From contig JAILAB010000007.1 of NCBI GenBank assembly GCA_024681855.1, forward strand, positions 1 through 64,000: a stretch of DNA of 64,000 nt, read 5' to 3'. Positions 16,801-24,506 of the stretch are shown in pieces; position 1 is the first letter of the stretch, and each line of letters opens with the position of its first letter. The translations under genes and the position numbers were made by a program. This stretch comes from Elusimicrobiales bacterium. GTDB lineage: Bacteria > Elusimicrobiota > Elusimicrobia > Elusimicrobiales > UBA9959. Under the pieces are notes generated by a model. The model made no database searches. It was not told where the DNA came from and was given only the letters and a program-made list of their open reading frames with translations.

Positions 16801-16970
16801 TTTTCAAGCATGAAATGCAGTTTCGCAGGGGTAAGCCTGTGCGCCGCAATGTGCTAGACTATGAACGCATGATAAATGAGGCTTTCGGAGTGAAGCCTGA
16901 GCAGGATAATGCCTCAGGCGGCAGAATGAAAAGCCAAATGATTGCTGCAGATTTGCGGAAAGACTGCTGA
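13872..16970 (+). CDS. nrdD: Anaerobic (class III) ribonucleoside-triphosphate reductase with fused glutaredoxin-like domain
   Basis: 1032 residues from ATG 13872, chosen for AAGGAGGG at 13857-13864; an in-frame TTG at 13821 has no such site. It makes dNTPs from NTPs under anoxia with a glycyl radical installed by NrdG. Domains: ATP-cone (~5-95, KRNGKITAFNIDKIKQA), catalytic barrel (~110-825, with HDLGYPQRVYCSSHS and LAQCCRL), zinc site CNSC/CDKC (~833-849), and glycyl-radical segment KIVGYFSN (~862). After that a ~110-residue thioredoxin-fold domain carries a CGNC active site (~916-919) and a cis-Pro-like PIPTIL, resembling NrdH/glutaredoxin. Such a redoxin could reduce the enzyme in cis instead of formate being used; this is inference. 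It shares a NrdR-controlled operon with nrdR. Confidence 0.94.
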   Translation: MNGLFPKIIKKRNGKITAFNIDKIKQAIYKAAYTVGGRDEEKAAGLADEVARRLNEEFSLKGSIPTVDDSNAMCIRILREQGFDKTAAKFESYAADRSRVRRSGLLVKKRKKNADITDQMLLVQSFSNETTEPFDRAKLADYFEKEYKLTPELSDMIAKETENSAYQLAEKYGTRSFDTHFLRRIAESHFTMMGIPVKQSSLSIPLSTVEALVVSNSKENSNITSNNPEAVNLGIAEYALKQYNLRCVFSEEVSDAHNKGIIHIHDLGYPQRVYCSSHSVEYIKKYGLDKIVANLQNKSYPAKSAMVLNGHIQTFLASMQSRYAGALGFGFLNILYAPMLNCPQVIVEGELEGKITRIPKSSLAALEEAGTISYEDGTAVPFFKKLREFTALAPIPRKEMRQIAQNLIFSASQNAFSRGGQTLFIDFNIHTGVPQYLRNVPALGPGGKYMLEDKDGNIEFVDESPRFKGAEGDSRNGDALNPKDGRKYITYGDPRLVKTAQDFAIELMKVWNAGDKHGIQFSFPKCDLHVSKETLENPDERAVFEEACRLASKNGSTYFMFDRDGAGATLAQCCRLKEKVTDPDLLKHPEKIRFTGFQNVTINLPQASFRGKDLNGTLAEIGKAMDLALKAHLEKKAYIQKLLNTDGSPLRSLGLPSDDGTPYVNLEKSTYIIGLIGLNEAVQYLTGHELHESRNSYETGLKIVDFMYQKIQDLRKEYGLKFTIEETPAESATQKLAKGDLARFPIARKYIKGNLDHAPYYTNSVHLNPGADVSILDRIELQSKFHEMIESGSIIHVYCGENKIPAESIASLIEKSYYETRSSQITVSPEFTHCNSCHSNYFGFKDFCDKCGSKDVVKRTKIVGYFSNLDGWNDSQLEISRAREKAAKQYADFSPKVPWLREKDSSKKVMIFGKAGCGNCEDAKKMLGRIIDEKGLAGQIKLEFYDLQSANARITAALLSVPLDPIPTILVKNGQRIFKHEMQFRRGKPVRRNVLDYERMINEAFGVKPEQDNASGGRMKSQMIAADLRKDC

Positions 16971-17012
16971 ACAAAAAACTGGAAGGCCTCAAAGGCCATG
17001 CAGGTTAGGAAA

Positions 17013-17055
17013 AACAAAAAGAGCGTCGCCATTTTTTAGCGACGCTCTTTTTGTT
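17013..17055. terminator. Bidirectional intrinsic terminator between nrdD and the GT9 gene
   Basis: AACAAAAAGAGCGTCGC and GCGACGCTCTTTTTGTT form a 17 bp perfect stem with a 9-base loop (17013-17029, 17039-17055). A/T tracts on both sides allow termination of both nrdD (+) and the converging minus-strand operon. Confidence 0.9.
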
Positions 17056-17142
17056 CTCAATCCTTATGCCTTGCTTTAGCATTGGCTGTATAGTTTCATG
17101 TTGCTTAAAAAGTGTAATTTGGCAAAAATAATGAAGATTTTC

Positions 17143-18186
17143 TCATTGGAGGAAATCTTCATAAAGTTTTTCAAGCTCATGTATTATTTTATCAGCTGGA
17201 ATTGAGGCTATGCATTTCCCTACGCCATCTTGCTTATTTGAGCAATTGCCCCAGCCGCATTCCTTGAAGCAAGGCATATAGTTGTAAATTTTTCTGCCTT
17301 TGTTATAAGGGTTGAATCTGCCGTGAAAGCCTCCCCCGTAAATGGCAAGAACTGGTCTTCCGGTCATCCATGCCAAATGTGTCATTCCGGTGTCATTGCC
17401 TATTGCTATTGCGGCATTATTCACAATACGAATCATGTCTTCCAGATTTGTTTTGCCGGTAAGGTTGATTATTCCTTTTTCATTTTCAGCATAAGTATTG
17501 GTTTTGACGGCAGTTAATACAAGTTCAAGGCCATGCCTTAAAGAGAATTTTTTCAGCTCTGGGATAAGTTTAATTGCCGGATATGTTTTTCTTTCAGCAG
17601 ATGTGTCAGTAATATAAAGCAGGTATTTTCCTTTTTTTAATCCCGGATAATCCGGCAAGTCCATTTCTATATTTGGTATGTGTCTTTTATAATCTGTTTC
17701 AATCCCGGTAATTTGTGAAAAATATGAAGCTATTATTTCTAAAACATTTACATGAGTTCCATCTTCGTTTATGTCTTGTGTTTTTTTTGCATTTTCAATA
17801 ATTTTGCTGATCTTTTTCTGTATCGCTGAATCCTCGTACCATAAGTATGCATATCTTTTTTTTGCCATGCTGCTTGCGGCAATAATGGATGCAAGAGGTG
17901 CGGAAAAAATTGCGCTTGCCGCTATGGAGTAGCTTTCTTTCCTTAATGTGTCAAAAAATGCGCTGCGATATTCTATGCTTTGGCGTATTTTTTTTATGTC
18001 AAAAGATATTATTTGGTCTGCTCCCATTAATTTTGCAATCGGCACCAGCTCCTTTTGCACCGCAAGAGTTACAATATATTTGTGCCTTATTGCATTTATA
18101 ATTCCGGTATGCATAAGCAAGTCTCCCAGCTGACTTTCAAAAACTATGAGGAGTTTCTCTTTTGGCCCTGATGTTTTATTTTCCAT
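17143..18186 (-). CDS. Glycosyltransferase family 9 (heptosyltransferase-like)
   Basis: 347 residues from the ATG at 18186; an in-frame TTG at 18210 would add 8 residues. GT9 features: N-terminal KLLIVFESQLGDLLMHTG (~9-26), a central ITDTSAERKTYP segment, and the C-terminal nucleotide-sugar motif AIGNDTGMTHLAWMTGRPVL (~268-287) followed by a YGGGFHGRFNPY loop. GT9 enzymes add heptose or similar sugars to the lipopolysaccharide core at the inner face of the membrane, supporting a diderm envelope. A Cys-rich stretch (CFKECGWGNCSN, ~318) is also present, as in some members. It follows the export operon in the same direction, about 95 bases downstream. Confidence 0.87.
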   Translation of the reverse strand: MENKTSGPKEKLLIVFESQLGDLLMHTGIINAIRHKYIVTLAVQKELVPIAKLMGADQIISFDIKKIRQSIEYRSAFFDTLRKESYSIAASAIFSAPLASIIAASSMAKKRYAYLWYEDSAIQKKISKIIENAKKTQDINEDGTHVNVLEIIASYFSQITGIETDYKRHIPNIEMDLPDYPGLKKGKYLLYITDTSAERKTYPAIKLIPELKKFSLRHGLELVLTAVKTNTYAENEKGIINLTGKTNLEDMIRIVNNAAIAIGNDTGMTHLAWMTGRPVLAIYGGGFHGRFNPYNKGRKIYNYMPCFKECGWGNCSNKQDGVGKCIASIPADKIIHELEKLYEDFLQ

Positions 18187-18280
18187 AGATGTTTTTAGGT
18201 AAAAATACAAAATTTTTTTAGAACTGTGTTATTTATCAGTTTTTATGCAAATAGCCCTATAATTCTGCATTATTATTTAG

Positions 18281-19546
18281 TTATTCTTTTTTTAGGGCAT
18301 CTGCCGGGTTCAGATTAGCTGCCTGCCATGCTGGATAAAGGGCGAACAGAAAGCTTGTGAACAGTCCTATTATTATGGATCCGGCAATTACCCACCAGGA
18401 AAAAGTCATCTGTGAGGTTGTTTCTGCCATATGCAGCAATGCCATGTATCCAAGAATCATTCCGGCAATTGAGCCGCAAAGCCCAAGAAGCATTGCTTCT
18501 ATCAGAAACTGAAATAATATGTCTTTTCTAGATGCCCCAAGCGCGCGGCGTATGCCTATTTCTTTTGTGCGCGAAGATATTACAGCCATGGTGACATTCA
18601 TTATGCCTATGCCGCCTGCTATCATGGCTATTATGCCCATGAAAAGCATGCTGTTCAATGATTTTCTGGCACTTCTCATTCTATTCTGCATTTCTTCATG
18701 AAAGAATTTTATTTCAGGTTTTTCATTTATGCCAAACTGCGAGCGCAAATAACTGTATATTGCTGTTGCGGCATCGTCCGTTGTGGACTCATTTCCGGTT
18801 AATGCCCTGATATAGGTTTTCCTATTGTCATTTTCCTGCGAAAAAGCATCATACCAGGTTGTATATGGCATAAAAATTGTCATATGCCAATCCTTCTCTA
18901 TTGGCAACCTGGGATCTGTCTGTTCAGGGGGAACGTGCAGCAATCCTATTACTGTATATTGCTGATTGTTCATGGTTACTGTCTGGTTAAGCAGATGATG
19001 CCTGTTTGTGAAATCATGTAAATATATATTTTCTTTCTTATTGTGTATAGTGAGGACTCTTCTTCTGATATTCTGTTCTTTTTCACGCGGGAAAACCGTA
19101 ATTAGCATAACTTTGTGTCTGTTCTCTATGTCTTGCCAATTTAAAAATCTGCCTTCAAGCCTGTATGGAAAATTTGAATTTTTCCAGTCAGGAAGCACTC
19201 CTATCATCGATGCCCCTGTTATCTCATTGCCTTTATAGTTTAATGTTCGCCAGGTGTAAAGTTCTTCTGGCTGCGTAACGAAAGAAAGAGATGAATTTTC
19301 TGGCAGTCTTTTTTTTATTTCATAGTATTGCTTCATTGTGAGCGGATGCCTTGTTTCAGTGTCAATTCTGCCTGTGCCTGCTGTTTCCGCAATGCGGTTT
19401 ATGTCTTTATATTTTTGGCTAAGTATGCTGAGAGTATAGAAAAAAGTAGCTATGCCTATGGCAATTGCAAAAAAACTTAGGAAGCTTCGCATTTTATGCG
19501 CGCATATCTCTGTCCAGCCTGTTAATGCTAAATCAGGCAGCCTCAT
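18281..19546 (-). CDS. MacB/FtsX-family ABC transporter permease
   Basis: 421 residues. The arrangement is one N-terminal membrane segment (~20-42), a large extracytoplasmic MacB_PCD domain (~50-290), and three C-terminal segments. The FtsX motif SSRTKEIGIRRALGASRKDI (~328-347) is the hallmark coupling region. With the ATPase (4 bp overlap), periplasmic adaptor and TolC-like channel encoded just upstream it forms a tripartite mechanotransmission exporter. Substrates of this class include peptides, siderophores, lipoproteins and macrolides; the one here is unknown. Confidence 0.9.
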   Translation of the reverse strand: MRLPDLALTGWTEICAHKMRSFLSFFAIAIGIATFFYTLSILSQKYKDINRIAETAGTGRIDTETRHPLTMKQYYEIKKRLPENSSLSFVTQPEELYTWRTLNYKGNEITGASMIGVLPDWKNSNFPYRLEGRFLNWQDIENRHKVMLITVFPREKEQNIRRRVLTIHNKKENIYLHDFTNRHHLLNQTVTMNNQQYTVIGLLHVPPEQTDPRLPIEKDWHMTIFMPYTTWYDAFSQENDNRKTYIRALTGNESTTDDAATAIYSYLRSQFGINEKPEIKFFHEEMQNRMRSARKSLNSMLFMGIIAMIAGGIGIMNVTMAVISSRTKEIGIRRALGASRKDILFQFLIEAMLLGLCGSIAGMILGYMALLHMAETTSQMTFSWWVIAGSIIIGLFTSFLFALYPAWQAANLNPADALKKE

Positions 19547-20205
19547 TCTATTTTACCGTCCTTTATTCGTATGGTGCGCTGCGTGCCTTCGGCGATTTTA
19601 GGATCATGGGTGACCATTGCTATGGTCATGCCGCCATCATTTAGTTCTTTAAGGAGGCTGAGAATGTCTGTGCTAGATTTTGAGTCTAAATTGCCAGTAG
19701 GTTCATCCGCTAATATTATGGAAGGATTGTTTGCCAATGCTCTTGCGCATGCCACGCGCTGGCATTGTCCGCCAGAAAGCTGCAGCGGTGTATTATTTAG
19801 TTTATGTCCCATCCCGAAACGCTCTGCCAGTTCTTTTGCTCTAGGCAGTATTTCTGCTCTCGGAATTTTTGTATAGCGCATGGGCAGGGCTATGTTTTCC
19901 AATACGGACATTCTGGGCATAAGATTGAAAGACTGGAATATAAATCCTATATGTTCGCGACGCAGCTTGGTAAGTTCCGAGTCTTTAAGTGAGAAAACAG
20001 TCTTGCCATTTAGATAATAATTGCCGGATGAAGGCTTATCCAGCAGTCCCAATATATTCAGCAATGTGCTTTTGCCGCATCCGCTCGGTCCCATTATGGA
20101 GATAAACTCGCCTTTATTTATTTCAAGCGATACATTGTTCAGCGCATAAAATTCATCAGCAAGATTGTATATCTTGCTGATTTTATCGCATTTTAGCATT
20201 ACCAT
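19543..20205 (-). CDS. MacB/LolD-type ABC transporter ATP-binding protein
   Basis: 220 residues with Walker A GPSGCGKST (~39-47), Q-loop FQSFNLMPRMSV (~90), signature LSGGQCQRVACARAL (~144-158), Walker B IILADEPTGNLDS (~163-175) and H-loop THDP (~197). The lineup is typical of the LolD/MacB type that drives FtsX-like permeases. Unlike MacB itself, the ATPase is separate from the permease. The start at 20205 overlaps the end of the adaptor gene by 7 bases; an in-frame ATG two codons on (20199) is equally possible. Confidence 0.93.
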   Translation of the reverse strand: MVMLKCDKISKIYNLADEFYALNNVSLEINKGEFISIMGPSGCGKSTLLNILGLLDKPSSGNYYLNGKTVFSLKDSELTKLRREHIGFIFQSFNLMPRMSVLENIALPMRYTKIPRAEILPRAKELAERFGMGHKLNNTPLQLSGGQCQRVACARALANNPSIILADEPTGNLDSKSSTDILSLLKELNDGGMTIAMVTHDPKIAEGTQRTIRIKDGKIE

Positions 20206-21173
20206 GATTCACCATAAGGCAAGGCAGTCAGCACCTTGTCTTTTTCAGCTAGTCCTTTCTTTATTTCAACTAGGCTTTCGCTGGAAAGCCCTAATTCAAC
20301 TTCCGTCTTTTCTGTTTTATTGTCTCCCAGATATTTGAAAACATAGCTCTTGCCGCCTTTTTCAAATATAGCATTAGCTGGAACGGTCAGCACATTTTCC
20401 CGTTTATCAATTACTACGTTTATTTCAGCGGAAATTCCTAACAGAATTTTATGTTCCGTATTTTTCAGTTCTGTTATTACAAGGAATCCTGATGAGTCGC
20501 CCCAGCGTCCTGTGACTTCGCTTTGTGTGGAAAGATAGGAGATTTCTCCTTTCATTCTGCGGCTTTTGCCTTCTAAAGAGCTTATGTTTATATCTGCCGG
20601 CATTCCTTTTTTAAGCTTCATTATTTCTCTTTCCGAAACATAGGCAGGTATAAGCAGTGTGTCCATGTTTACCACGCGCAAGAAGCAGGAAGCATTGCTT
20701 GCATTGTCATAAGTGCCCTGTAAGAAAGTGCCAAGCCTGGGCAGCGAAAGGTCTTTGTCTGCCAGGTCTTTTCTGTAATCATCGGAATTTATGCATTTTA
20801 TGACTGTGCCTTCAGCCTCTGATAATATAGGCATGGGCTTGTAATCTTCAAATTCATTTCTGCCTGGTTTTATGAGGCCCAGCTTTTGTCCTTTTTTCAC
20901 ATGGTCGCCTTCTTTTACATAAATTGCCTTTAGTATGCCGCTTGGTTTTGAACTTATCTTTATATCTTGTTTGGCTGTTATTGTGCCTGCTGCTGAGAAA
21001 ATAAGCTCAACATTGCCTTTTTTTGCTTCTGCAATGTCTCTTTGTGATATCGTTTCCCCTTTTATTTTTGCGATGAGCGGCTTTACGAAGAAATGCCATA
21101 ATGCTACTGTAGTGCCTGCGGCAATGGCAATAAATACGAGTTTTTTCCAATGTCTGCTAAAGAATTTTTTCAT
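20199..21173 (-). CDS. MacA-like periplasmic adaptor (membrane fusion protein)
   Basis: 324 residues with a single N-terminal membrane anchor (~10-30) and the HlyD/MacA layout: a lipoyl-like half motif (GTITAKQDIKISSKPSGILKAIYVKEGDHVKKGQKLG, residues ~62-99, shown here only as a description), a very short hairpin and a beta-barrel domain (IPAYVSEREIMKLKKG, ~174 on). The alpha-helical hairpin is much shorter than in E. coli MacA. It bridges the inner-membrane ABC unit and the TolC-like channel. Its ATG overlaps the stop of the TolC-like gene by one base. Confidence 0.88.
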   Translation of the reverse strand: MKKFFSRHWKKLVFIAIAAGTTVALWHFFVKPLIAKIKGETISQRDIAEAKKGNVELIFSAAGTITAKQDIKISSKPSGILKAIYVKEGDHVKKGQKLGLIKPGRNEFEDYKPMPILSEAEGTVIKCINSDDYRKDLADKDLSLPRLGTFLQGTYDNASNASCFLRVVNMDTLLIPAYVSEREIMKLKKGMPADINISSLEGKSRRMKGEISYLSTQSEVTGRWGDSSGFLVITELKNTEHKILLGISAEINVVIDKRENVLTVPANAIFEKGGKSYVFKYLGDNKTEKTEVELGLSSESLVEIKKGLAEKDKVLTALPYGESW

Positions 21174-22549
21174 TATTGCATATCCTCTGATGAAAAATCA
21201 AAAATATTTTCGCCTATGGCATATCTATACTTTAGTTTTGCTAAAGCAAGTTCCGTTATTAGCGTAGCATGATTAACTTGAGCTGAAATCATTTCCTGCC
21301 TGGCAACAGTGAGATCTGTAGCGCTCATAAGACCGTTTTTGTATTTCAGCTGTGTAGCTTCAAATTTCTGTGTAGCGGCTTTCATGCGCAGTTCTGATAT
21401 TTTTAGGCTCTGTGTTTTCAGCTCAAGAGTGTTTCTCTTTTGTACCACGTCATCGCGCATATCACGCAAAAACTGCTCATGGCTCAGCTTGGCATTTTCA
21501 TAATTGCGTTCAAGGTTATGGCGTATATTCTTTTTGTTTGTGTAAAAGAAGCCCAAATCAAATGAGATCCCTGCTGATGCCCCATAATTATAATCCCAGC
21601 TTTCATGGTGATCAAAGCGTCTGCCAAAATCTGCTGAAAGGTTCACGAAAACGGAAGGCAGAGTATTTCTTTTTCCTAATTTAAGCTGTATTTCCTGCTG
21701 CTGAAGCATAAGCCTGCGTTTTCTGGCATCATGCCTATGTTCCAAGGCTTTCGCAAGGTCTTTGTCCAGCGTAGGAATTTTAATATCAGCCTGATCTGTT
21801 TTGTCATTCAGTTTTACTTCCGTTTCCCCAGACTGATTAAGCGGCAGATTGAAAGCTGATAGAGCATTAGAATAATTGTTTTGTGCTGAAAAAAGCGAAA
21901 GCTGGCTTGAAAGATAGTTTGTTTCGCTTGAAAGAAGGTCTGACCTTGTTTTAAGCCCATTGTCATACAGTTTTTTGTCCTGTTCATATTGTTTTTTTGC
22001 AATATGAAAATCTGAACGGTAAACATCTATAAGCTTTTTGTTCAGCAAGAGCGTATAATATTTCTGAACTGCGGAAAGGACAGTTTCTTGTATGAATGAA
22101 TCAAAATCAATTTTTGAGGATTCATATTCAAGTGAAGCGCTTTTATAAGAAAGCAGGTCTTTTCCGCTGTTAAGAATATTCCATATGCCTGATGCCTGGC
22201 CGCTAGAATTAAAATGCAGCATTTCATCTAAATCCCCTGGCTTATTGTATCGCGAATATGTCTTGTTTGCGCCTGAAGAAAGAGAAAAGGAAGGAAGAAA
22301 GGCATTTATGAAAGCGTTTTTATAATTGGCAAGCGCATTCTCAAGGGAATTTCTTTCAGACTTAACCTGAGGGCTTTTTATCAGATATGCGTTCAGATAG
22401 CTTTCCAGCGTGAAAGAAGTCTGTGGTTTTTCAGGCGGTTTCAGCGCGTCATCTGCATGAAATACTGTGCCGAATGCTAGAGTATGGCATAATATGCATG
22501 CGGAAAATAATACTGAAAACGATAATGATGGCAGGATTTTGCCTTTCAT
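21173..22549 (-). CDS. TolC-family outer membrane efflux protein
   Basis: 458 residues. A signal peptide (~1-27, hydrophobic LSFSVLFSACILCHTLAF) precedes two outer-membrane-efflux (OEP) repeats rich in long helices and regularly spaced Asn/Leu, for example TSFTLESYLNAYLIKSPQV near the start and a second helical half from ~255 on. The final repeat ends in ALAKLKYRYAIGE, typical of TolC relatives. It is the first gene of the four-gene export operon, and MITE copy 3 lies upstream. Its presence supports an outer membrane. Confidence 0.88.
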   Translation of the reverse strand: MKGKILPSLSFSVLFSACILCHTLAFGTVFHADDALKPPEKPQTSFTLESYLNAYLIKSPQVKSERNSLENALANYKNAFINAFLPSFSLSSGANKTYSRYNKPGDLDEMLHFNSSGQASGIWNILNSGKDLLSYKSASLEYESSKIDFDSFIQETVLSAVQKYYTLLLNKKLIDVYRSDFHIAKKQYEQDKKLYDNGLKTRSDLLSSETNYLSSQLSLFSAQNNYSNALSAFNLPLNQSGETEVKLNDKTDQADIKIPTLDKDLAKALEHRHDARKRRLMLQQQEIQLKLGKRNTLPSVFVNLSADFGRRFDHHESWDYNYGASAGISFDLGFFYTNKKNIRHNLERNYENAKLSHEQFLRDMRDDVVQKRNTLELKTQSLKISELRMKAATQKFEATQLKYKNGLMSATDLTVARQEMISAQVNHATLITELALAKLKYRYAIGENIFDFSSEDMQ

Positions 22550-22672
22550 AAAGATAATTATATTAAAAAAGAATTATCTTTATTCTAAATATTTTGCAAT
22601 AGCAATTGCGATAGCAGATATTAACACTGATAAATAAGGCATGCTCTTTATAAAATTTTCAAATATTTATAT

Positions 22673-22835
22673 GGTTATATTTAAGAAGATTATTGATTTT
22701 ATTATTCGCCCGTCATGCTGAACTTGTTTCAGCATCTCTGCGGCTTAATGAAGTCTTGAAATAAATTCAGGACGAAGAGTTAATATTCGCGTTCTTTATA
22801 ATTACACTGTATCAATACTTTTCTTTAAAAGAACC
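22673..22835 (-). mobile_element. MITE-like dispersed repeat, copy 3 (163 bp)
   Basis: Same element as copy 1 in reverse orientation. Terminal inverted repeats: left GGTTATATTTAAGAAG and complement of the right end GGTTCTTTTAAAGAAA, matching at 19 of 24 positions over the first 24 bases. TTATAT flanks both sides (22667-22672 and 22836-22841), shorter than the 8 bp seen elsewhere and in AT-rich sequence, so less certain. It fills most of the 424-base divergent gap between the tolC-like gene and nrdG. Confidence 0.8.
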
Positions 22836-22973
22836 TTATATTAGTAGTCTTTGGTGGAGGGTTAAGGGTGCAGCGTCTATGTTTAAATTGTAATGCCGGA
22901 TTGCTTTTATGTAAAATTCTTATTGTTTCCTAAAAATGTGTTTGATTGAAATTAAATTCAGCCTTGATGATTT

Positions 22974-23699
22974 ATGGAAATAGCAGCTGCGCTTGAAATT
23001 ACTCTTCAGGATTTCCCTGGTAAGATAGCGGCAGAGATTTTCACGCGCGGTTGTAATTTCCGTTGTCCGCATTGTCATGCCAAGCCTATGCTAGAAGGCA
23101 GCCTGCCGCCTGTGCGAAAAGAAGATGTTCTTTCTTACTGTTCTTCCTCAGGATGGGTGAATGGCATTTCCATATGTGGCGGTGAACCCTCGCTTCAGCC
23201 GGATTTGGAAGCTTTTATTAAAGAAGCCCGTTCCATTGGACTTGCCATTAAGCTTGATACCAATGGCAGCCATCCTGAAATACTTGAAAAACTGCTGGCT
23301 GAGGGCCTTATTGATTATCTGGCAATGGACATTAAAGGCCCACTGGAATTATGGAATTGCTCTTGCGGAATTAAATGCCCTGCTGAGAAAATGAAAGCAA
23401 GCATATTGCTTGCCCAGTTTTTCCCACAGCATGAATTCCGCACCACCGCTGCGCCTATAGCCAGGCCTGATGGCATGATTTCTTTTATGACAGCGGATGA
23501 AATTGGAAAAACTGCGCATTTTATAGCAGAGCATACAGGGTGTAGAGATCATCAGTATTTCATACAGAAATTCATTCCGCGTGCAAATGGTCTGCTGGAC
23601 GCCCGTATGGAAAAATTCCCGAAAACGCCGGATAATCTTTTGTCTGCAATGCTTGAGGCTGCTTCCAAATGGCTGCCTGCGGCCCAGCTTAGAGGCTGA
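22974..23699 (+). CDS. nrdG: Anaerobic ribonucleotide reductase activating protein (radical SAM)
   Basis: 241 residues, radical SAM. The cluster motif CNFRCPHC (CxxxCxxC) is at ~28-35, followed by the SAM-contacting ICGGEPSLQP (~67) and KLDTNGSHPE (~96). The opening (LEITLQDFPGKIAAEIFTRG) and length fit the NrdG2/activase group that installs the glycyl radical on class III reductases. Pyruvate-formate-lyase-type activases are related, but no PFL is seen here and nrdD lies 6 kb upstream. No NrdR box or clear ribosome site was found before the ATG. Confidence 0.85.
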   Translation: MEIAAALEITLQDFPGKIAAEIFTRGCNFRCPHCHAKPMLEGSLPPVRKEDVLSYCSSSGWVNGISICGGEPSLQPDLEAFIKEARSIGLAIKLDTNGSHPEILEKLLAEGLIDYLAMDIKGPLELWNCSCGIKCPAEKMKASILLAQFFPQHEFRTTAAPIARPDGMISFMTADEIGKTAHFIAEHTGCRDHQYFIQKFIPRANGLLDARMEKFPKTPDNLLSAMLEAASKWLPAAQLRG

Positions 23700-23901
23700 T
23701 TGCTTTTTGCTCTTATATTATTTTTTTGATTCCTTTTTTAATTTACCGATTATGTTTTGCTCTCGCGGATTGCTTTTTATTTCCTATAAGTTTTCTATAT
23801 AATGCGCATTCCTGTTGAGCATAAGCAAAATTTTCAGCCCGAAAATTATTTTAGGACTGATTACTCCTTACTCATAACTCATAAAATATCCATAAAATTT
23901 G

Positions 23902-23907
23902 TAGAAT
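23902..23907 (+). promoter_or_regulatory. Extended -10 element before dut
   Basis: ATTTGTAGAATAAT around 23898-23910 contains TAGAAT (23902-23907) with the TTTG extension seen before several other genes here. It is 24 bases upstream of the dut ATG and 12 bases before the AAGGAG ribosome site. Confidence 0.45.
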
Positions 23908-23930
23908 AATTATATATTAAGGAGCATGAT

Positions 23931-24371
23931 ATGCCGCTTAAAGTACTTGTTCAGAAAATAAATCCTTCCGCCCGTATTCCGGCCTATGCCCATAGCGGCG
24001 ATGCCGGCGTTGACCTTTATGCTGCGGAAACTGTTATCATTCCGGCTGGAGGCCGCGCTCTTGTTCCTACCGGCCTAAAAATAGCAATTCCGAATGGCTA
24101 TGAGGGTCAGGTTAGGCCTAAATCAGGCCTTGCTCTTAAGCATGGCATAACCGTTCTGAATACGCCAGGCACGGTAGATGCGCCTTACAGAGGCGAAGTT
24201 GGAGTTATACTTTTCAATACTGACATGAATAAGGATTATGAGGCTAAAGCCGGAGAGAAAATAGCCCAAATGGTATTTTGCAAGGTTGAACAGGCAGAGC
24301 TGGTTGCTGCGGAAACTCTTCCGCACACAAGCAGGGGAGAAGGAGGCTTTGGCAGCACCGGTTTAAAATAA
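23931..24371 (+). CDS. dut: Deoxyuridine 5'-triphosphate nucleotidohydrolase (dUTPase)
   Basis: 146 residues, trimeric dUTPase that converts dUTP to dUMP and pyrophosphate, keeping uracil out of DNA and feeding dTMP synthesis. All five motifs are present: DAGVDLYA (~25-32), RPKSGLA (~64-70), NTPGTVDAPYRGEV (~79-92), GEKIAQMV (~107-114) and the P-loop-like RGEGGFGSTG (~134-143). Length is normal for the family. AAGGAG (23919-23924) precedes the ATG. It lies in a nucleotide-metabolism neighbourhood with nrdG upstream. Confidence 0.97.
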   Translation: MPLKVLVQKINPSARIPAYAHSGDAGVDLYAAETVIIPAGGRALVPTGLKIAIPNGYEGQVRPKSGLALKHGITVLNTPGTVDAPYRGEVGVILFNTDMNKDYEAKAGEKIAQMVFCKVEQAELVAAETLPHTSRGEGGFGSTGLK

Positions 24372-24486
24372 TTAGGAACGGAAAGCATAGGGCGCAGGCG
24401 CGTTAAATGAATAATGGCAAGGATTTATGAAAAAACATTGATTGTTTTTGGACTGAAAACTTTATAATTTTTTCTAAATTATGTTG

Positions 24487-24492
24487 TATAAT
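24487..24492 (+). promoter_or_regulatory. Extended -10 element before the GNAT gene
   Basis: TTGTATAATAAT places TATAAT at 24487-24492, only 14 bases before the ATG at 24507. Transcription would start about 8 bases before the start codon, which has no Shine-Dalgarno, implying a nearly leaderless mRNA. Confidence 0.5.
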
Positions 24493-24506
24493 AATACTGA
24501 TTACTT

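Noticed and set aside
24123-24326. Minus-strand ORF within dut
   Set aside because: Antisense to clear dUTPase motifs and without ribosome site.
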